Notes: generated from the letters alone by a model not told the origin. 64,000 bases of DNA from Novosphingobium profundi (GCF_020524485.1 NZ_JAIVLF010000006.1:248001-312000), one strand, 5' to 3'. Counted from the first letter of the stretch, positions 17,430 through 27,628 are shown. Program-made: numbers and translations.

Positions 17430-18500
17430 TCAGGTCACGACCGGTTCGAGGACCTCGAGCGTGCCCGCATCGGCATCGAGGCGCACCTGGCAGCCCACCG
17501 GCACGCTCGCCTGCGCGGCAATGTGGCCGATCGAGAGGCCCTGGAAGGCCGGAATGCCGAGCTTCCCGAAATGCTGGTCGAGCACCTCGTAGATCGTGAA
17601 GTTGGAATAGCCGGGTCCCGGGTTGCGGCAATTGGTGCACTGTCCGAAGACGATGCCCGCCAGACCTTTCAGGACACCGGCCAGGGCAAGCTGGGTCAGC
17701 ATGCGATCGATCCGGTACTCGGACTCGTTGGTGTCCTCCAGGAACAGGACGGCGCCGCGCATGTCGGGGAAATAGGGCGTGCCGACCAGCGCCGAGAGCA
17801 CGCTGAGATTACCGCCGAGAAGGCGTCCCTGCGCCTGTCCGCCCGCAAAGACACGCGGGGTGCGGCGGCCTCCGCCAAGACTGGGACCTGTGTAGCCTGT
17901 AACCGTAAGCGTGGGCGTTGCGCCCTCGAAGGCCAGGGCACGCCAGCTGTCCCAGGCCACGGGCGGCCAGCTGGCCGAAGCGTTGGGGCCATGCACGCTG
18001 GGCGCGCAGCCATGGGCAGCCAGCGCGGCATGGAGCGCGGTGTTGTCGCTGAAACCGGTGAAGAGCTTGGGACTACGGCGCAGCGCGGCAAAGTCCAGCC
18101 GGGGCAGGATGCGCGCTGTGCCCCAGCCGCCGCGCACGGCCATGACGCCCTTTACGCGCGGATCCTGCCAGGTCTCCATGAAGGCAGCGGCCCGCGCCGC
18201 GTCCTCACCTGCAAGGTAGCCCGCCCGCGCAGTCAGGTTCGGCGCCAGGATCGGCTCCAGCCCCATCGCCCGCACGGCCTCGGCGATTTCCTCGATCCCG
18301 AACCGGTCGCCGATGAAGCCCGCTGGCGCGACCAGGCCCAGCCCGTCGCCGGGCCGCAGGCGCGGGGCGCGGAGCCTTTCGCCCCTGCCCGCGTTGTCCT
18401 TCGCATGCGCGTGATCGGTGGCGGCAAATGGGAAGCCCGAAAGGGCAAGCCCCCCGGCCAAGGTCGCGACGGTTTTCAGGCATTGGCGTCTGGACTGCAT
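17430..18500 (-). CDS. LD-carboxypeptidase (peptidase S66, LdcA-type) with Tat-like signal
   Basis: 356 residues from ATG 18500. The N-terminus MQSRRQCLKTVATLAGG is Tat-like (twin Arg followed by a hydrophobic stretch), so export is probable, unlike cytoplasmic E. coli LdcA. S66 features: GLVAPAGFIGD at the start, VRGGWGTARILP, the nucleophile Ser151 in GFSDNTAL, the Glu of FLEDTNESEYRIDRML, and the His of LSIGHIAAQ. The enzyme trims D-Ala from tetrapeptide stems in peptidoglycan recycling; some family members hydrolyse peptide antibiotics (MccF). It converges with the PilZ gene and is divergent from the LOG gene. Confidence 0.9.
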   Translation of the reverse strand: MQSRRQCLKTVATLAGGLALSGFPFAATDHAHAKDNAGRGERLRAPRLRPGDGLGLVAPAGFIGDRFGIEEIAEAVRAMGLEPILAPNLTARAGYLAGEDAARAAAFMETWQDPRVKGVMAVRGGWGTARILPRLDFAALRRSPKLFTGFSDNTALHAALAAHGCAPSVHGPNASASWPPVAWDSWRALAFEGATPTLTVTGYTGPSLGGGRRTPRVFAGGQAQGRLLGGNLSVLSALVGTPYFPDMRGAVLFLEDTNESEYRIDRMLTQLALAGVLKGLAGIVFGQCTNCRNPGPGYSNFTIYEVLDQHFGKLGIPAFQGLSIGHIAAQASVPVGCQVRLDADAGTLEVLEPVVT

Positions 18501-18583
18501 GGTGTGGCACCCTAGCCACGCCCCGCGGCGGCGTCTCGGCAAATCTCTCGACGGACCGGCCTTCCCGGTCCATGGATAGGCAA

Positions 18584-19456
18584 ATGACAGAAGAAGAAAA
18601 GAAACTCACCGACCGCCGCTTCTACAAGGCGGAACAGGAAGCCACCTTCGCCGGCGAACAGACCGGCACCCTGCAGACGCAGCACCCAGCCTACCAGCTG
18701 GCCTTCCAGGACACCGATTTCCTGCTGCGCGACGAACTGCGCCCGGTCCGCTTCCAGCTTGAACTGCTCAAGCCCGAGATGCTGCTGGAAGAAGCCAACA
18801 TCGGCTCCACCCTCGTCATGTATGGCTCGGCCCGCATTCCCTCCCCCGAAAAGTGCGACGACGTGCTCGCGAAGGCCACCAGCGACGAGGACAGGAAGGT
18901 CGCCGAGCGGCTCGTCGCCAAGGCGAAGTACTACGAGGAAGCGCGCAAGCTCGCCCGCATCGCCAGCCAGTGCGGTCTGGTGGAAAAGGGCATGCGCCAG
19001 TTCGTCGTGTGCTCGGGCGGCGGCCCCTCGATCATGGAAGCGGCCAACCGCGGCGCGCACGAAGTCGGCGCGGAATCGCTGGGGCTCAACATCGTCCTCC
19101 CGCACGAGCAGGCGCCCAACCCCTACGTCACGCCGCGCCTCTCCTTCCAGTTCCACTACTTTGCGCTGAGGAAGATGCACTTCCTGCTGCGCGCCCGCGC
19201 GGTCGCGGTCTTCCCCGGCGGCTTTGGCACGCTCGATGAGATGCTGGAGATGATCACCCTCATCCAGACCGGCAAGATGAAACCGATCCCGGTGCTGCTC
19301 TACGGACGCGAGTTCTGGGAAAAGGTCATCAACTTCGAGGCGCTGGCCGAGGAAGGCGTGATCGCCCGCAAGGACCTCGACCTGTTTACCTGGTGCGAAA
19401 CCGCCGAGGACGGGTGGAAGGCGATCCGTGCCTTCTACGATCTCGACTGCGGGTGA
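18584..19456 (+). CDS. LOG-family (lysine decarboxylase-like) Rossmann protein
   Basis: 290 residues from ATG 18584; an alternative in-frame ATG at 18572 would add four residues. The nucleotide-binding Rossmann fold shows TLVMYGSARIPSPE, VVCSGGGPSIMEAANRGAHE and the hallmark PGGFGTLDEMLEM (PGGxGTxxE). Family members are cytokinin riboside 5'-monophosphate phosphoribohydrolases or PpnN-type nucleotide 5'-monophosphate nucleosidases. The N-terminal ~80-residue extension (QHPAYQLAFQDTDFLLRDEL) is typical of the longer alphaproteobacterial type. Its cellular role is not established. The stop codon is 13 bp before a structured repeat. Confidence 0.87.
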   Translation: MTEEEKKLTDRRFYKAEQEATFAGEQTGTLQTQHPAYQLAFQDTDFLLRDELRPVRFQLELLKPEMLLEEANIGSTLVMYGSARIPSPEKCDDVLAKATSDEDRKVAERLVAKAKYYEEARKLARIASQCGLVEKGMRQFVVCSGGGPSIMEAANRGAHEVGAESLGLNIVLPHEQAPNPYVTPRLSFQFHYFALRKMHFLLRARAVAVFPGGFGTLDEMLEMITLIQTGKMKPIPVLLYGREFWEKVINFEALAEEGVIARKDLDLFTWCETAEDGWKAIRAFYDLDCG

Positions 19457-19469
19457 GGCAGGACGATGA

Positions 19470-19588
19470 ATCCGAGGGCCATCGCCCTCGGGCTCCCCGA
19501 ACTGTCTAGCTCACCTTTTGCGCGCCAACTTGGCTGAGAGAGGTGAGGTCACCCATTTCGGGGTCAAGGGGCGATGGCCCCTTGAATC
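19470..19588 (-). repeat. Structured intergenic repeat, copy A (reverse orientation)
   Basis: On the plus strand: hairpin CCGAGGGC-CATC-GCCCTCGG (19472-19491), a central dyad (CCCCGAA 19495-19501 with TTCGGGG 19557-19563; CTCACC 19510-19515 with GGTGAG 19542-19547), then hairpin CAAGGGGC-GATG-GCCCCTTG (19565-19584). Same family as copies B-F. It lies between the convergent LOG and thiD genes, where it could also act as a two-way terminator. Confidence 0.93.
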
Positions 19589-19606
19589 AAGTTGTTTTTC
19601 CTGAAC

Positions 19607-20356
19607 TTATCGGACCGCCTGGTGGCCCATCGGGCCATGCCCGGCGCCCAGCCCCGGGGCCGCGCTGAGGGCACGGCGAACAAATTCACGCGCGCCCTCG
19701 ACCGCCTCGGGCAGCGACATTCCCTGTCCAAGTCCGGTCGCAATCGCGCTCGAAAGCGTGCAGCCGGTGCCGTGGGTGTGGCGGGTGACAATGCGCGGTG
19801 CGCGCCAGATGACCGGGTCCCTGCCCGGCACCATCAAGCGATCCTCGACCACGTCGCCTTCGGCATCGCCGCCTTTGGCAAGGTAGGCCACGCCCTTGGC
19901 TTCCAGGGCCGCATCGCCGCCCAGGGCCTCTAATTCGGGCACATTGGGCGTCGTCAGCGCGGCGCAGGCCATAAGCCGGGAGAAGGCCGCAATCGTCGCC
20001 GCGTCGGCCAGCACCGATCCCGATGTCGCGACCATGACCGGATCGAACACGACAGGCACGCCCAGCGCCTCCAGCCGCGCGGCGACGGCATGCGCGATCT
20101 CGGCCGAGCCCAGCATGCCGATCTTGACCGCATCGACCCCGATGTCGCTGATGCAGGCGTCGATCTGCGCGCCCACCATCTCGGGCGAGAGCGCGACGAC
20201 GTCGGTCACCCCGCAGGTGTTCTGCGCCGTAATCGCGGTGATCGCGGTCATGGCGTAGCCGCCCAGCATCGTGATCGTCTTGATGTCGGCCTGGATGCCC
20301 GCTCCCCCTGAGGAATCCGAGCCGGCGATCGAAAGAATACGAGGAGGTGTGGTCAT
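19607..20356 (-). CDS. thiD: Hydroxymethylpyrimidine/phosphomethylpyrimidine kinase
   Basis: 249 residues, normal for ThiD. Ribokinase-type fold: RILSIAGSDSSGGAGIQADIK at the start, the substrate-loop GGYAMTAITAITAQNT, VVFDPVMVATSG, and the C-terminal HGTGCTLSSAIATGLGQG anion hole with the catalytic Asp equivalent position taken by the GTGC motif context. It phosphorylates HMP and HMP-P to HMP-PP in thiamine biosynthesis. It is the last gene of glmM-DUF1272-thiD on the minus strand, 13 bp after DUF1272. No TPP riboswitch is visible within this short spacing. Confidence 0.93.
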   Translation of the reverse strand: MTTPPRILSIAGSDSSGGAGIQADIKTITMLGGYAMTAITAITAQNTCGVTDVVALSPEMVGAQIDACISDIGVDAVKIGMLGSAEIAHAVAARLEALGVPVVFDPVMVATSGSVLADAATIAAFSRLMACAALTTPNVPELEALGGDAALEAKGVAYLAKGGDAEGDVVEDRLMVPGRDPVIWRAPRIVTRHTHGTGCTLSSAIATGLGQGMSLPEAVEGAREFVRRALSAAPGLGAGHGPMGHQAVR

Positions 20357-20369
20357 GGCCTGAGGCGTG

Positions 20370-20600
20370 TCACTTCGCCGTGTAGCGGCGCACCTTGGAC
20401 GGGGGCGCGGCGTCGTGGTGCTTCTTGGCGCGGGTCGGGCGGTCGGTCAGTTCGCCCCCGCATTCGGGGCACAGGTCGTCGAGATCCTCGGCGCACTCGG
20501 CGCAGTAGGTGCACTCGAACGAGCAGATGAAGGCGCCGGGCGCCTCGGCGGGAAGATCGGCGCCGCAGCGCGCGCAATCGGGGCGCATTTCCAGAGCCAT
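20370..20600 (-). CDS. DUF1272 small zinc-ribbon-like protein
   Basis: 76 residues. Eight cysteines in pairs (CARCGADLP, CSFECTYCAECAEDL, CPECGGEL) suggest one or two metal-binding sites. The N-terminus [17 protein letters not shown] and CSFECTYC match the DUF1272 family as I know it; its function is not known. The start codon shares one base with the glmM stop (TGATG), so it is translated by coupling. Confidence 0.85.
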   Translation of the reverse strand: MALEMRPDCARCGADLPAEAPGAFICSFECTYCAECAEDLDDLCPECGGELTDRPTRAKKHHDAAPPSKVRRYTAK

Positions 20601-21940
20601 CAGCCGGCTACCTCTTCAATGGCGGCGCAGATCGCAGCGACCGCCGCCTCGACCTTGGCGGCATCATCGCCCTCGGCCATGACCCGGATCACCGGTTCGG
20701 TGCCCGAGGGACGGATGACGAGGCGGCCCTCGCCGCGCAGCGTGCTCTCGGCCTCGGCGATGGCAGCCTGTACGCGCGGATCCTCCAGCGGCTTGCCGCC
20801 TGCAAAGCGCACGTTGCGCAGGAGTTGGGGGACCGGATCGAAGAGGTGCAGCACCTCGCTCGCCTTCTTGCCCGACTGGACAAGCGCGGCCAGCACCTGG
20901 AGGGCCGCCACGGTGCCATCGCCGGTCGTCGCATGGTCAAGCAGGATCATGTGGCCCGACTGTTCACCACCCACGTTGAAACCGCCCGACTTCATGCGTT
21001 CAAGCACGTGGCGGTCACCCACCTTGGTACGCTCCAGCGTCAGCTCAAGGCCCTGAAGATAGCGCTCCAGGCCCAGGTTCGACATGACGGTGGCGACCAC
21101 GCCCCCGCCGCACAGCTTGCCACGTGCGGCCATCTGCGTGCCGAGCAGCGCCATGATCTGGTCCCCATCCACGACCTTGCCGTTCTCGTCGACGACGATC
21201 AGCCGGTCGGCATCGCCATCGAGCGCTATGCCGATATCGCAGCCGCCCGATACGACCGTTTCCTGCAGCAGTTCGGGGTGGGTCGAGCCGCAGGCCTTGT
21301 TGATGTTCTTGCCGTTGGGCGTCACGCCCACGGTCACCACTTCGGCGCCCAGTTCCCAGAACGCGGAAGGGGCGACCTGGTAGGCCGCGCCATTGGCGCA
21401 GTCGACCGCGATCTTGAGGCCATCGAGCCGCACCGTATTGGGCAGCGAGGCCTTCACCGCGTGGATATAGCGCCCGCGCGCGTCATCGATACGCCGCGCC
21501 CGGCCGATGTCTTCGGCATCGGCAAGCTCCAGGTCTTCGCCCAGCATCTTCTCGATCGCCAGTTCGTCGGCGTCGGAAAGCTTGAAACCGTCGGGGCCGA
21601 ACAGCTTGATGCCGTTGTCCTCGTAAGGGTTGTGGCTCGCCGAGATCATCACGCCGACATCGGCGCGCAATTCGCGGGTGAGCAGCGCGACCGCAGGCGT
21701 GGGCATCGGGCCCAGGAGGATCACGTCCATGCCCACGCTGGTGAAACCGGCGGTCATCGCGTTCTCGAGCATGTAGCCCGACAGGCGCGTGTCCTTGCCG
21801 ATCACCACGCGGTGGCGGTGGGTGCCGCGCTGGAACAGCTTGCCCGCCGCCTGGCCGACCTTGGCGGCCGTCGCGGCGGTCATCGCCCCCTGGTTGGTGC
21901 GGCCGCGAATGCCGTCGGTTCCGAAGAATTGCTTGTTCAT
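20600..21940 (-). CDS. glmM: Phosphoglucosamine mutase
   Basis: 446 residues, the usual length. [20 protein letters not shown] is the GlmM N-terminus. The phosphoserine loop is [14 protein letters not shown] (active Ser in SASHNP), the Mg-binding loop is [13 protein letters not shown], the sugar-binding loop is GGEQSGH and the phosphate-binding loop is [15 protein letters not shown]. It converts GlcN-6-P to GlcN-1-P for UDP-GlcNAc, feeding peptidoglycan and LPS. It heads the minus-strand operon with DUF1272 and thiD. Confidence 0.96.
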   Translation of the reverse strand: MNKQFFGTDGIRGRTNQGAMTAATAAKVGQAAGKLFQRGTHRHRVVIGKDTRLSGYMLENAMTAGFTSVGMDVILLGPMPTPAVALLTRELRADVGVMISASHNPYEDNGIKLFGPDGFKLSDADELAIEKMLGEDLELADAEDIGRARRIDDARGRYIHAVKASLPNTVRLDGLKIAVDCANGAAYQVAPSAFWELGAEVVTVGVTPNGKNINKACGSTHPELLQETVVSGGCDIGIALDGDADRLIVVDENGKVVDGDQIMALLGTQMAARGKLCGGGVVATVMSNLGLERYLQGLELTLERTKVGDRHVLERMKSGGFNVGGEQSGHMILLDHATTGDGTVAALQVLAALVQSGKKASEVLHLFDPVPQLLRNVRFAGGKPLEDPRVQAAIAEAESTLRGEGRLVIRPSGTEPVIRVMAEGDDAAKVEAAVAAICAAIEEVAG

Positions 21941-22072
21941 GCCTGTCCGTCACCTGCCGTGCGTCTTGCAAATTGCCATGCCGCGCCGGACTGGTAATGT
22001 CACCCCCCTCGCCCGTCCTTTCACCCGGATGCGCCTTTTCCTACCCCCTTCCAGACATGACCAGGGACCTTG

Positions 22073-23353
22073 ATGACCGAGCCTTCCAGCGCCAGCCGCA
22101 TGCCTGAGATCCGCGTTCCGGGTTTCCTCACGCTGGGCGGTCTTCTGGCCGGGCTGGCCGCGGGCGCCCTGTTCAAGGGTTCGGCACCTCTGCGCGATAT
22201 CCTGATTCTGGCCGAACCGCTGGGCGACCTGTGGCTGCGCGCGCTCAAGATGACGATTCTGCCGCTGGTCGCCGGCCTCCTGTTCACCGGCATCGTCGAG
22301 ACCGCCGCGGCCGCGCAGGCAGGCGCCATGGCCCGCCGCACGCTCGGTCTCATCGTAGGCGTGCTGGCGGCCAGCGCCTGCCTCGGCGGCCTCCTGATGC
22401 CGCTTCTCCTGCGCCTGTTTCCCGCCCCCGCGCTCGATCTTGCCGGGCACGGCGAGACGCCCAAAGCCAACCTCCCCGGCCTGGGCGATTTCCTCGGCTC
22501 ACTCGTCCCCTCCAACGTGCTGGGCGCAGCCGCTGAGGACGCGATGCTGCCGGTGATCGTCTTCATCGCCCTCTTTGCGCTGGCCTCCACCCGCCTCGCC
22601 GAGGAACCGCGCCGCCAACTGGCCCTCCTGTTCGAGGGGCTGGCGGGCGCGATGATCGTCGTCATCGGATGGGTGCTCAAGCTCGCGCCGCTCGGCGTCT
22701 TTGCCCTTGGCCTTTCGCTCGCCGCCCGGACTGGCGCGGCGGCCATCGGAACGCTGGGCCATTACATCCTGCTCGTCGCGACGCTGGGTGCGGTGTTCCT
22801 GCTCACCGCCTACCCGCTGGCGGTGCTGGTCGGGCGGCGGCACCTCGGCGCCTTTGCCCGCGCGGTTCTGCCTGCACAGGCGGTGGCCGTCTCCACCCAG
22901 TCCTCGCTCGCCAGCCTGCCCGCGATGCTGGCCGCCGCACGGGCGCTGCGAGTTCCGGCCACGGCGGCCGAATTTGCCCTCCCCCTTGCTGTCACGCTGT
23001 TTCGCGCAACCGGCCCGGCGATGAACGTGGGCGTCGCCGTCTACGCCGCGCAGCTGGCCGGGTACGAGCTTTCGGCCAGCGCCATCGCGGCGGGCGTTCT
23101 CGTCGCCTTCGTCACCACCTTCGGCACGGTTTCGCTCCCCGGTACGGTCAGCTTCATTGCCTCGACCGGGCCGATTGCGGCGGCCATGGGCGCGCCGCTC
23201 TGGCCGCTCGGCATCCTTGTGGCCGTGGAAATGCTGCCCGACATCATGCGCACGCTGGGCAACGTGACGATGGACGTCGCGGTGACGACGGCGGTAGCAG
23301 CGGAAGAGAGAGACGAGGACGATGCCGCGCCAGACGCGCCAACAGTCCACTAG
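22073..23353 (+). CDS. Dicarboxylate/amino acid:cation symporter (DAACS)
   Basis: 426 residues from ATG 22073, with AGGGA six bases upstream. Eight or so hydrophobic helices with KMTILPLVAGLLFTGIVE (helix 2), the serine-rich reentrant loop VAVSTQSSLASLPAML (HP1), the helix 7 region TLFRATGPAMNVGVAVYAA, and the HP2 loop GTVSLPGTVSFIAS. The canonical NMDGT and SSAA motifs are altered, so substrate preference may differ from GltP/DctA. Inner membrane. It is divergent from glmM and converges with the HNH gene. Confidence 0.87.
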   Translation: MTEPSSASRMPEIRVPGFLTLGGLLAGLAAGALFKGSAPLRDILILAEPLGDLWLRALKMTILPLVAGLLFTGIVETAAAAQAGAMARRTLGLIVGVLAASACLGGLLMPLLLRLFPAPALDLAGHGETPKANLPGLGDFLGSLVPSNVLGAAAEDAMLPVIVFIALFALASTRLAEEPRRQLALLFEGLAGAMIVVIGWVLKLAPLGVFALGLSLAARTGAAAIGTLGHYILLVATLGAVFLLTAYPLAVLVGRRHLGAFARAVLPAQAVAVSTQSSLASLPAMLAAARALRVPATAAEFALPLAVTLFRATGPAMNVGVAVYAAQLAGYELSASAIAAGVLVAFVTTFGTVSLPGTVSFIASTGPIAAAMGAPLWPLGILVAVEMLPDIMRTLGNVTMDVAVTTAVAAEERDEDDAAPDAPTVH

Positions 23354-23363
23354 GACCCTGAGC

Positions 23364-23972
23364 CTAGGGCTCCAGCTCGATGTCCCAGTAGAGCCAGTCG
23401 CGCCAGGTCTCGTGCAGGTAGTTGGGCGGGAAGGCCTTGCCCCGGTCCTGCAGCTGCCAACTGGTCGGCTTGATGGGCGCAACCATCGGCGGCATGTTCG
23501 CCTGCTTGGGCGTGCGCCCGCCCTTCTTGAGGTTGCAGGGCGAGCAGGCAGTGAGAATGTTCTCCCAGCTCGTCTTTCCGCCCAGACGCCGCGGGACCAC
23601 GTGGTCGAAGGTCAGATTGTGCGGCGATCCGCAGTACTGGCAGGTGAACTTGTCGCGCAGGAACAGGTTGAAGCGCGTGAAGGCGGGAAACTCGGACGGT
23701 TTGACGTAGTCATGGAGCGCGATCACCGAGGGGATCTGCATCGTCCAGTTGGGGCTGCGCACCGCCCGGTCGTAGCACGAGACCACGTCCACCTTCTCCA
23801 GCACCACCGCCTTGATCGCGGTCTGCCAGGGCCAGACACTGAGCGGGTAATAGGAGAGCGGCGTGTAATCCGCATTGAGAACAAGCGCAGGGCAGTCCGA
23901 AAGACTTCGGGAGGGATCATCCTCCGCGCTGCGGAAACGGGCCGCGCGCTCCATCAGCTCCGATCTGAGCAT
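23364..23972 (-). CDS. HNH endonuclease
   Basis: 202 residues. The C-terminal HNH domain is intact: CQYCGSPHNLTFDHVVPRR (first Cys pair, catalytic His), GGKTSWENILTACSPCNLKKG (Asn, second Cys pair). The N-terminal half (ALVLNADYTPLSYYPLSVWPWQTAIK, SVIALHDYVK) is characteristic of a widespread stand-alone HNH group in alphaproteobacteria and cyanobacteria. Its target and role are unknown. No methyltransferase or toxin partner is adjacent, so a housekeeping role is likelier than restriction. Confidence 0.9.
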   Translation of the reverse strand: MLRSELMERAARFRSAEDDPSRSLSDCPALVLNADYTPLSYYPLSVWPWQTAIKAVVLEKVDVVSCYDRAVRSPNWTMQIPSVIALHDYVKPSEFPAFTRFNLFLRDKFTCQYCGSPHNLTFDHVVPRRLGGKTSWENILTACSPCNLKKGGRTPKQANMPPMVAPIKPTSWQLQDRGKAFPPNYLHETWRDWLYWDIELEP

Positions 23973-24136
23973 GGCCTCCTGTCGCAGGCCGTGATGACAA
24001 GTTCATGGCAGCACATGAAGTCTTTTGCAGCACTTGCGCGACTCGGCGTCAAGTCCCCTATGGTACAGCCCTGCCGAAATGCGACGAACACCTGCGCGCT
24101 GTTCAGAACATCATATTCAATTCACGAGCCTTTTTC

Positions 24137-24973
24137 ATGATCCGTACACGCTTTGCGCCCAGCCCCAACGGCTCGCTTCACCTGGGCCATGCCTATGCCG
24201 CCATCGTCGCGCATGATCTGGCCCGTTCGCGCGGCGGCGAATTCCTCGTGCGCATCGAGGACATCGACGGGGCTCGCAGCCGCCAGGAACTCGCCGAAGA
24301 GGCGCTGAAGGACCTTGCCTGGCTGGGCCTCACTTGGGACGGACCGGTGCGCATCCAGTCGCGCAACGTCGGCGCACACGTCGCCGCAGGTGAGCGCCTG
24401 AAGGCGATGGGGCTTCTCTATCCCTGCCGCTGCACGCGCGCCGAAATAGCCGCCGCCGCCACCCAAATGGGACCCGATGGGCCAGTCTACCCCGGCACCT
24501 GCAAGCACCGCACCCTCGATCCCGAAGGCGCGGCCTGGCGGATCGACATGGAGGCAGCGATCTCACGCGCCGGGCCCCTCATCTGGGAAGACGAACGGGC
24601 CGGAGTGCAGCAGGCCGATCCGGCGCCCTACGGCGATGTCGTGCTGCTGCGAAAGGACCTTCCGGGCAGCTACCACCTCGCCGCCACGCTTGATGATGCC
24701 TCAGACGCCGTCACCCTCGTCACCCGAGGCATGGACTTGTTCGGCGCCACCCACATCCACCGCCTGCTCCAGGCGCTGCTCGACCTGCCCGTGCCCACCT
24801 GGCACCACCACCCCCTGCTGGTCGAGGCGGATGGCCGCAAGCTTGCCAAGCGGCGCGGCTCGCCCTCGCTCGCCGACCGGCGCCGTGCGGGCGAGGACGG
24901 CCCCGCGCTCGCCGCGGCCTTGCGCGCCCATGCCTTCCCCGCTGGCCTTTCGCTGGGCGAAGGCGTAGCCTGA
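24137..24973 (+). CDS. gluQRS: Glutamyl-Q tRNA(Asp) synthetase
   Basis: 278 residues, starting at ATG 24137 with RTRFAPSPNGSLHLGHAYAA (HIGH-type motif HLGH). RIEDIDGARSR follows. Zinc ligands are visible in YPCRCTRAEI and YPGTCKH. The KMSKS equivalent is KLAKRRG. It lacks the anticodon-binding domain, which separates it from GltX. It attaches glutamate to queuosine-34 of tRNA-Asp. It is followed after 4 bp by the HIG1 gene, so they are probably co-transcribed. Confidence 0.93.
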   Translation: MIRTRFAPSPNGSLHLGHAYAAIVAHDLARSRGGEFLVRIEDIDGARSRQELAEEALKDLAWLGLTWDGPVRIQSRNVGAHVAAGERLKAMGLLYPCRCTRAEIAAAATQMGPDGPVYPGTCKHRTLDPEGAAWRIDMEAAISRAGPLIWEDERAGVQQADPAPYGDVVLLRKDLPGSYHLAATLDDASDAVTLVTRGMDLFGATHIHRLLQALLDLPVPTWHHHPLLVEADGRKLAKRRGSPSLADRRRAGEDGPALAAALRAHAFPAGLSLGEGVA

Positions 24974-24977
24974 GGCC

Positions 24978-25211
24978 ATGTACACTCTACTCGTCATCGT
25001 CATTGTCGCCCTGATGATCGCGGTCGTGATCAGCCTGGTGCGCGGGATCATCGCCTTCCTCAATGGCACCAAGGAGGACCTCAACCGCGATCCCAGTGAG
25101 ACCGGCCCGTCGAAAAGCCAGCAGATGCAGAACCGGATGATGTTCAACCGCATCAAGTATCAGGCCGCTGCAGTCCTGGTCTGCGCGCTGCTCCTGGCCT
25201 TCGCACGCTAA
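24978..25211 (+). CDS. HIG1-domain twin-transmembrane protein
   Basis: 77 residues with two transmembrane helices (TLLVIVIVALMIAVVISLVRG and YQAAAVLVCALLLAFA) around a polar loop with NRMMFNRIKYQ, characteristic of bacterial HIG1-domain proteins. Eukaryotic relatives support respiratory supercomplexes; the bacterial role is inferred to involve terminal oxidases. A perfect CCTCCC-TTT-GGGAGG hairpin lies at 25253-25267 downstream. Confidence 0.82.
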   Translation: MYTLLVIVIVALMIAVVISLVRGIIAFLNGTKEDLNRDPSETGPSKSQQMQNRMMFNRIKYQAAAVLVCALLLAFAR

Positions 25212-25321
25212 GCGCCGCCACCTCTTTCCTGAGCGATCCGACAAGCAGTTGCCCTCCCTTTGGGAGGTGCATTCGCCTGACCGACGGACTAGGGACGGCC
25301 ACACCCCGGCGAGAGAGAACC

Positions 25322-25894
25322 ATGGTCAAACTCAACAAGATCTACACCCGCACCGGCGATGACGGCACCACCGGCCTTGTCGACGGATCGCGCCTACCCA
25401 AGCACGCGCGGCGCATGGAGGCCATCGGCAGCGTCGACGAGGTCAACAGCGCGATCGGCCTCGCGGTCTGCGCGCTCGATACCGAGGCCCCGCACAGGGC
25501 CAACCTCGTGCGCATCCAGAACGACCTGTTCGACCTTGGCGCGGACCTCGCGACCCCGGGCGAGGACTTCACCCCGGGCGAGATGACCCTGCGCATGGTC
25601 ACCGCCCAGGTCGACTGGCTGGAAGGCGCCATCGACGCGGTCAACGCCGAGCTCCAGCCGCTGACCAGCTTCATCCTGCCCGGCGGCAGCGAAGCGGCGG
25701 CACGCGTCCACATCGCGCGCGCGGGATGCCGCAGCGCCGAGCGCTGTGCGACCGCGCTGGCGGGGGACGAGCCTGTCAACCCGGCCGCACTTGCCTATCT
25801 CAACCGCCTGTCCGACTACCTCTTCGTGCTCGCCCGCGCGCTGAACGAAAACGGCGCGCGCGACGTATTGTGGGTGCCCGGGCAGAACCGCTAA
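25322..25894 (+). CDS. pduO: Cob(I)alamin adenosyltransferase, PduO type
   Basis: 190 residues. [19 protein letters not shown] is the N-terminal ATP-binding motif of PduO/MMAB enzymes. [41 protein letters not shown] and [13 protein letters not shown] complete the conserved set. It makes adenosylcobalamin from cob(I)alamin and ATP. Its position in front of 3-hydroxybutyryl-CoA dehydrogenase is compatible with supply of cofactor to an acyl-CoA mutase, which is not in the window. No cobalamin riboswitch was recognised in the 110-bp upstream gap. Confidence 0.94.
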   Translation: MVKLNKIYTRTGDDGTTGLVDGSRLPKHARRMEAIGSVDEVNSAIGLAVCALDTEAPHRANLVRIQNDLFDLGADLATPGEDFTPGEMTLRMVTAQVDWLEGAIDAVNAELQPLTSFILPGGSEAAARVHIARAGCRSAERCATALAGDEPVNPAALAYLNRLSDYLFVLARALNENGARDVLWVPGQNR

Positions 25895-25970
25895 TGCGGC
25901 AGATGTAATTTCCACAAGGCCCCGGACCTGCGCGTCCCTGCGGCCAGACGTTCGAGAGGGAGCACACAGC

Positions 25971-26840
<870 letters not shown>

Positions 26841-26851
26841 AAGAACAAGAG

Positions 26852-26972
26852 GATTCAAGGGGCCATCGCCCCTTGACCCCAGAACGGGCGACCTCACCAT
26901 TCTCGGCTGCCGCAGCGCGCGGGAAGTGAGGTTGACTGGTCCGGGAGCCCGAGGGCGATGGCCCTCGGAATC
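26852..26972 (+). repeat. Structured intergenic repeat, copy B
   Basis: Hairpin CAAGGGGC-CATC-GCCCCTTG (26856-26875), central dyad with ACCTCAC/GTGAGGT, then hairpin CCGAGGGC-GATG-GCCCTCGG (26949-26968). The outer ends GGATTC and GAATCC are inverted repeats. It lies between co-directional hbd and a small acidic-protein gene. The central arm sequence differs most from the other copies. Confidence 0.93.
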
Positions 26973-27053
26973 CTCCTTTTCCCTTCTTCGTTATCCCTGC
27001 ACGGGGAACGCGACTCGCATCCGCTCCGTTACAGATGTCAAAGGAGATATCCG

Positions 27054-27371
27054 ATGGCCCAACGTAACGACGACTTCGCCCCCGAGACGGTCAACTCCGA
27101 GCAGGCCGATGCGCCCATGCAGGCGCAGGAAGTGGCTGAGCAGGCCCTGAACCAGTCGACTTCGGTGCTGGGGCTCGAACAGAGCGAAAAGCTCTCCGCC
27201 AGCCTCGACGGCGCGAACGCGCAGGATCTGGTTGACCACATGCGCCAGATGGACACGAGCGGCACCATCGACATGTCCGCCTACGCCGGCGAAGAGGCGA
27301 TGGATGACCTCGAAGACCGCTACGGACGGGAAAGCGCGCCCGAACCGGATCTGGCGTCCGACGGCAGTTGA
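27054..27371 (+). CDS. Small acidic hypothetical protein
   Basis: 105 residues from ATG 27054, with AAGGAGATATCCG upstream, a strong ribosome-binding site. It is rich in Asp, Glu and Gln, with no membrane segment, no cysteine and no recognised domain. ALDGANAQDLVDHMRQMDTSG-like and SAYAGEEAMDDLEDRYG segments look helical. Unrecognised; the strong start signal and protein-like composition support it as real. It follows repeat copy B and converges with the mutS side. Confidence 0.7.
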   Translation: MAQRNDDFAPETVNSEQADAPMQAQEVAEQALNQSTSVLGLEQSEKLSASLDGANAQDLVDHMRQMDTSGTIDMSAYAGEEAMDDLEDRYGRESAPEPDLASDGS

Positions 27372-27401
27372 GGCTAGGACCTCTCGTCAGAAACACGAAA
27401 A

Positions 27402-27605
27402 TCAATCGGGAGAGGTGGGCGTTTCTATCGCCCAAGGGTTCTTATGCTTGCCATGCGTTTTGGCGACAGCTTCCGGCTTGTCGCGCCCCCCGTCTTCGGA
27501 CGCCGGGACAGTGCAGTAGGCGGTCAGCAGCACGCTGGCCGCCCAGAAGAGAGCGTGCCAGCGGCTGCGGAAGACGCGGGTGAGGCGCGGACCGAGAAAC
27601 ATCAT
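27402..27605 (-). CDS. Small membrane-anchored hypothetical protein downstream of mutS
   Basis: 67 residues, ATG 27605 preceded by AAGGGGG at good spacing, 24 bp after the mutS stop. One hydrophobic segment (ALFWAASVLLTAYCTV) could be a membrane anchor or signal; the tail is polar and Pro/Thr-rich. Unrecognised. It might be part of the mutS transcript. A chance frame is still possible. Confidence 0.45.
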   Translation of the reverse strand: MMFLGPRLTRVFRSRWHALFWAASVLLTAYCTVPASEDGGRDKPEAVAKTHGKHKNPWAIETPTSPD

Positions 27606-27628
27606 GGCCCCCTTGTGGACCTTCCCGG

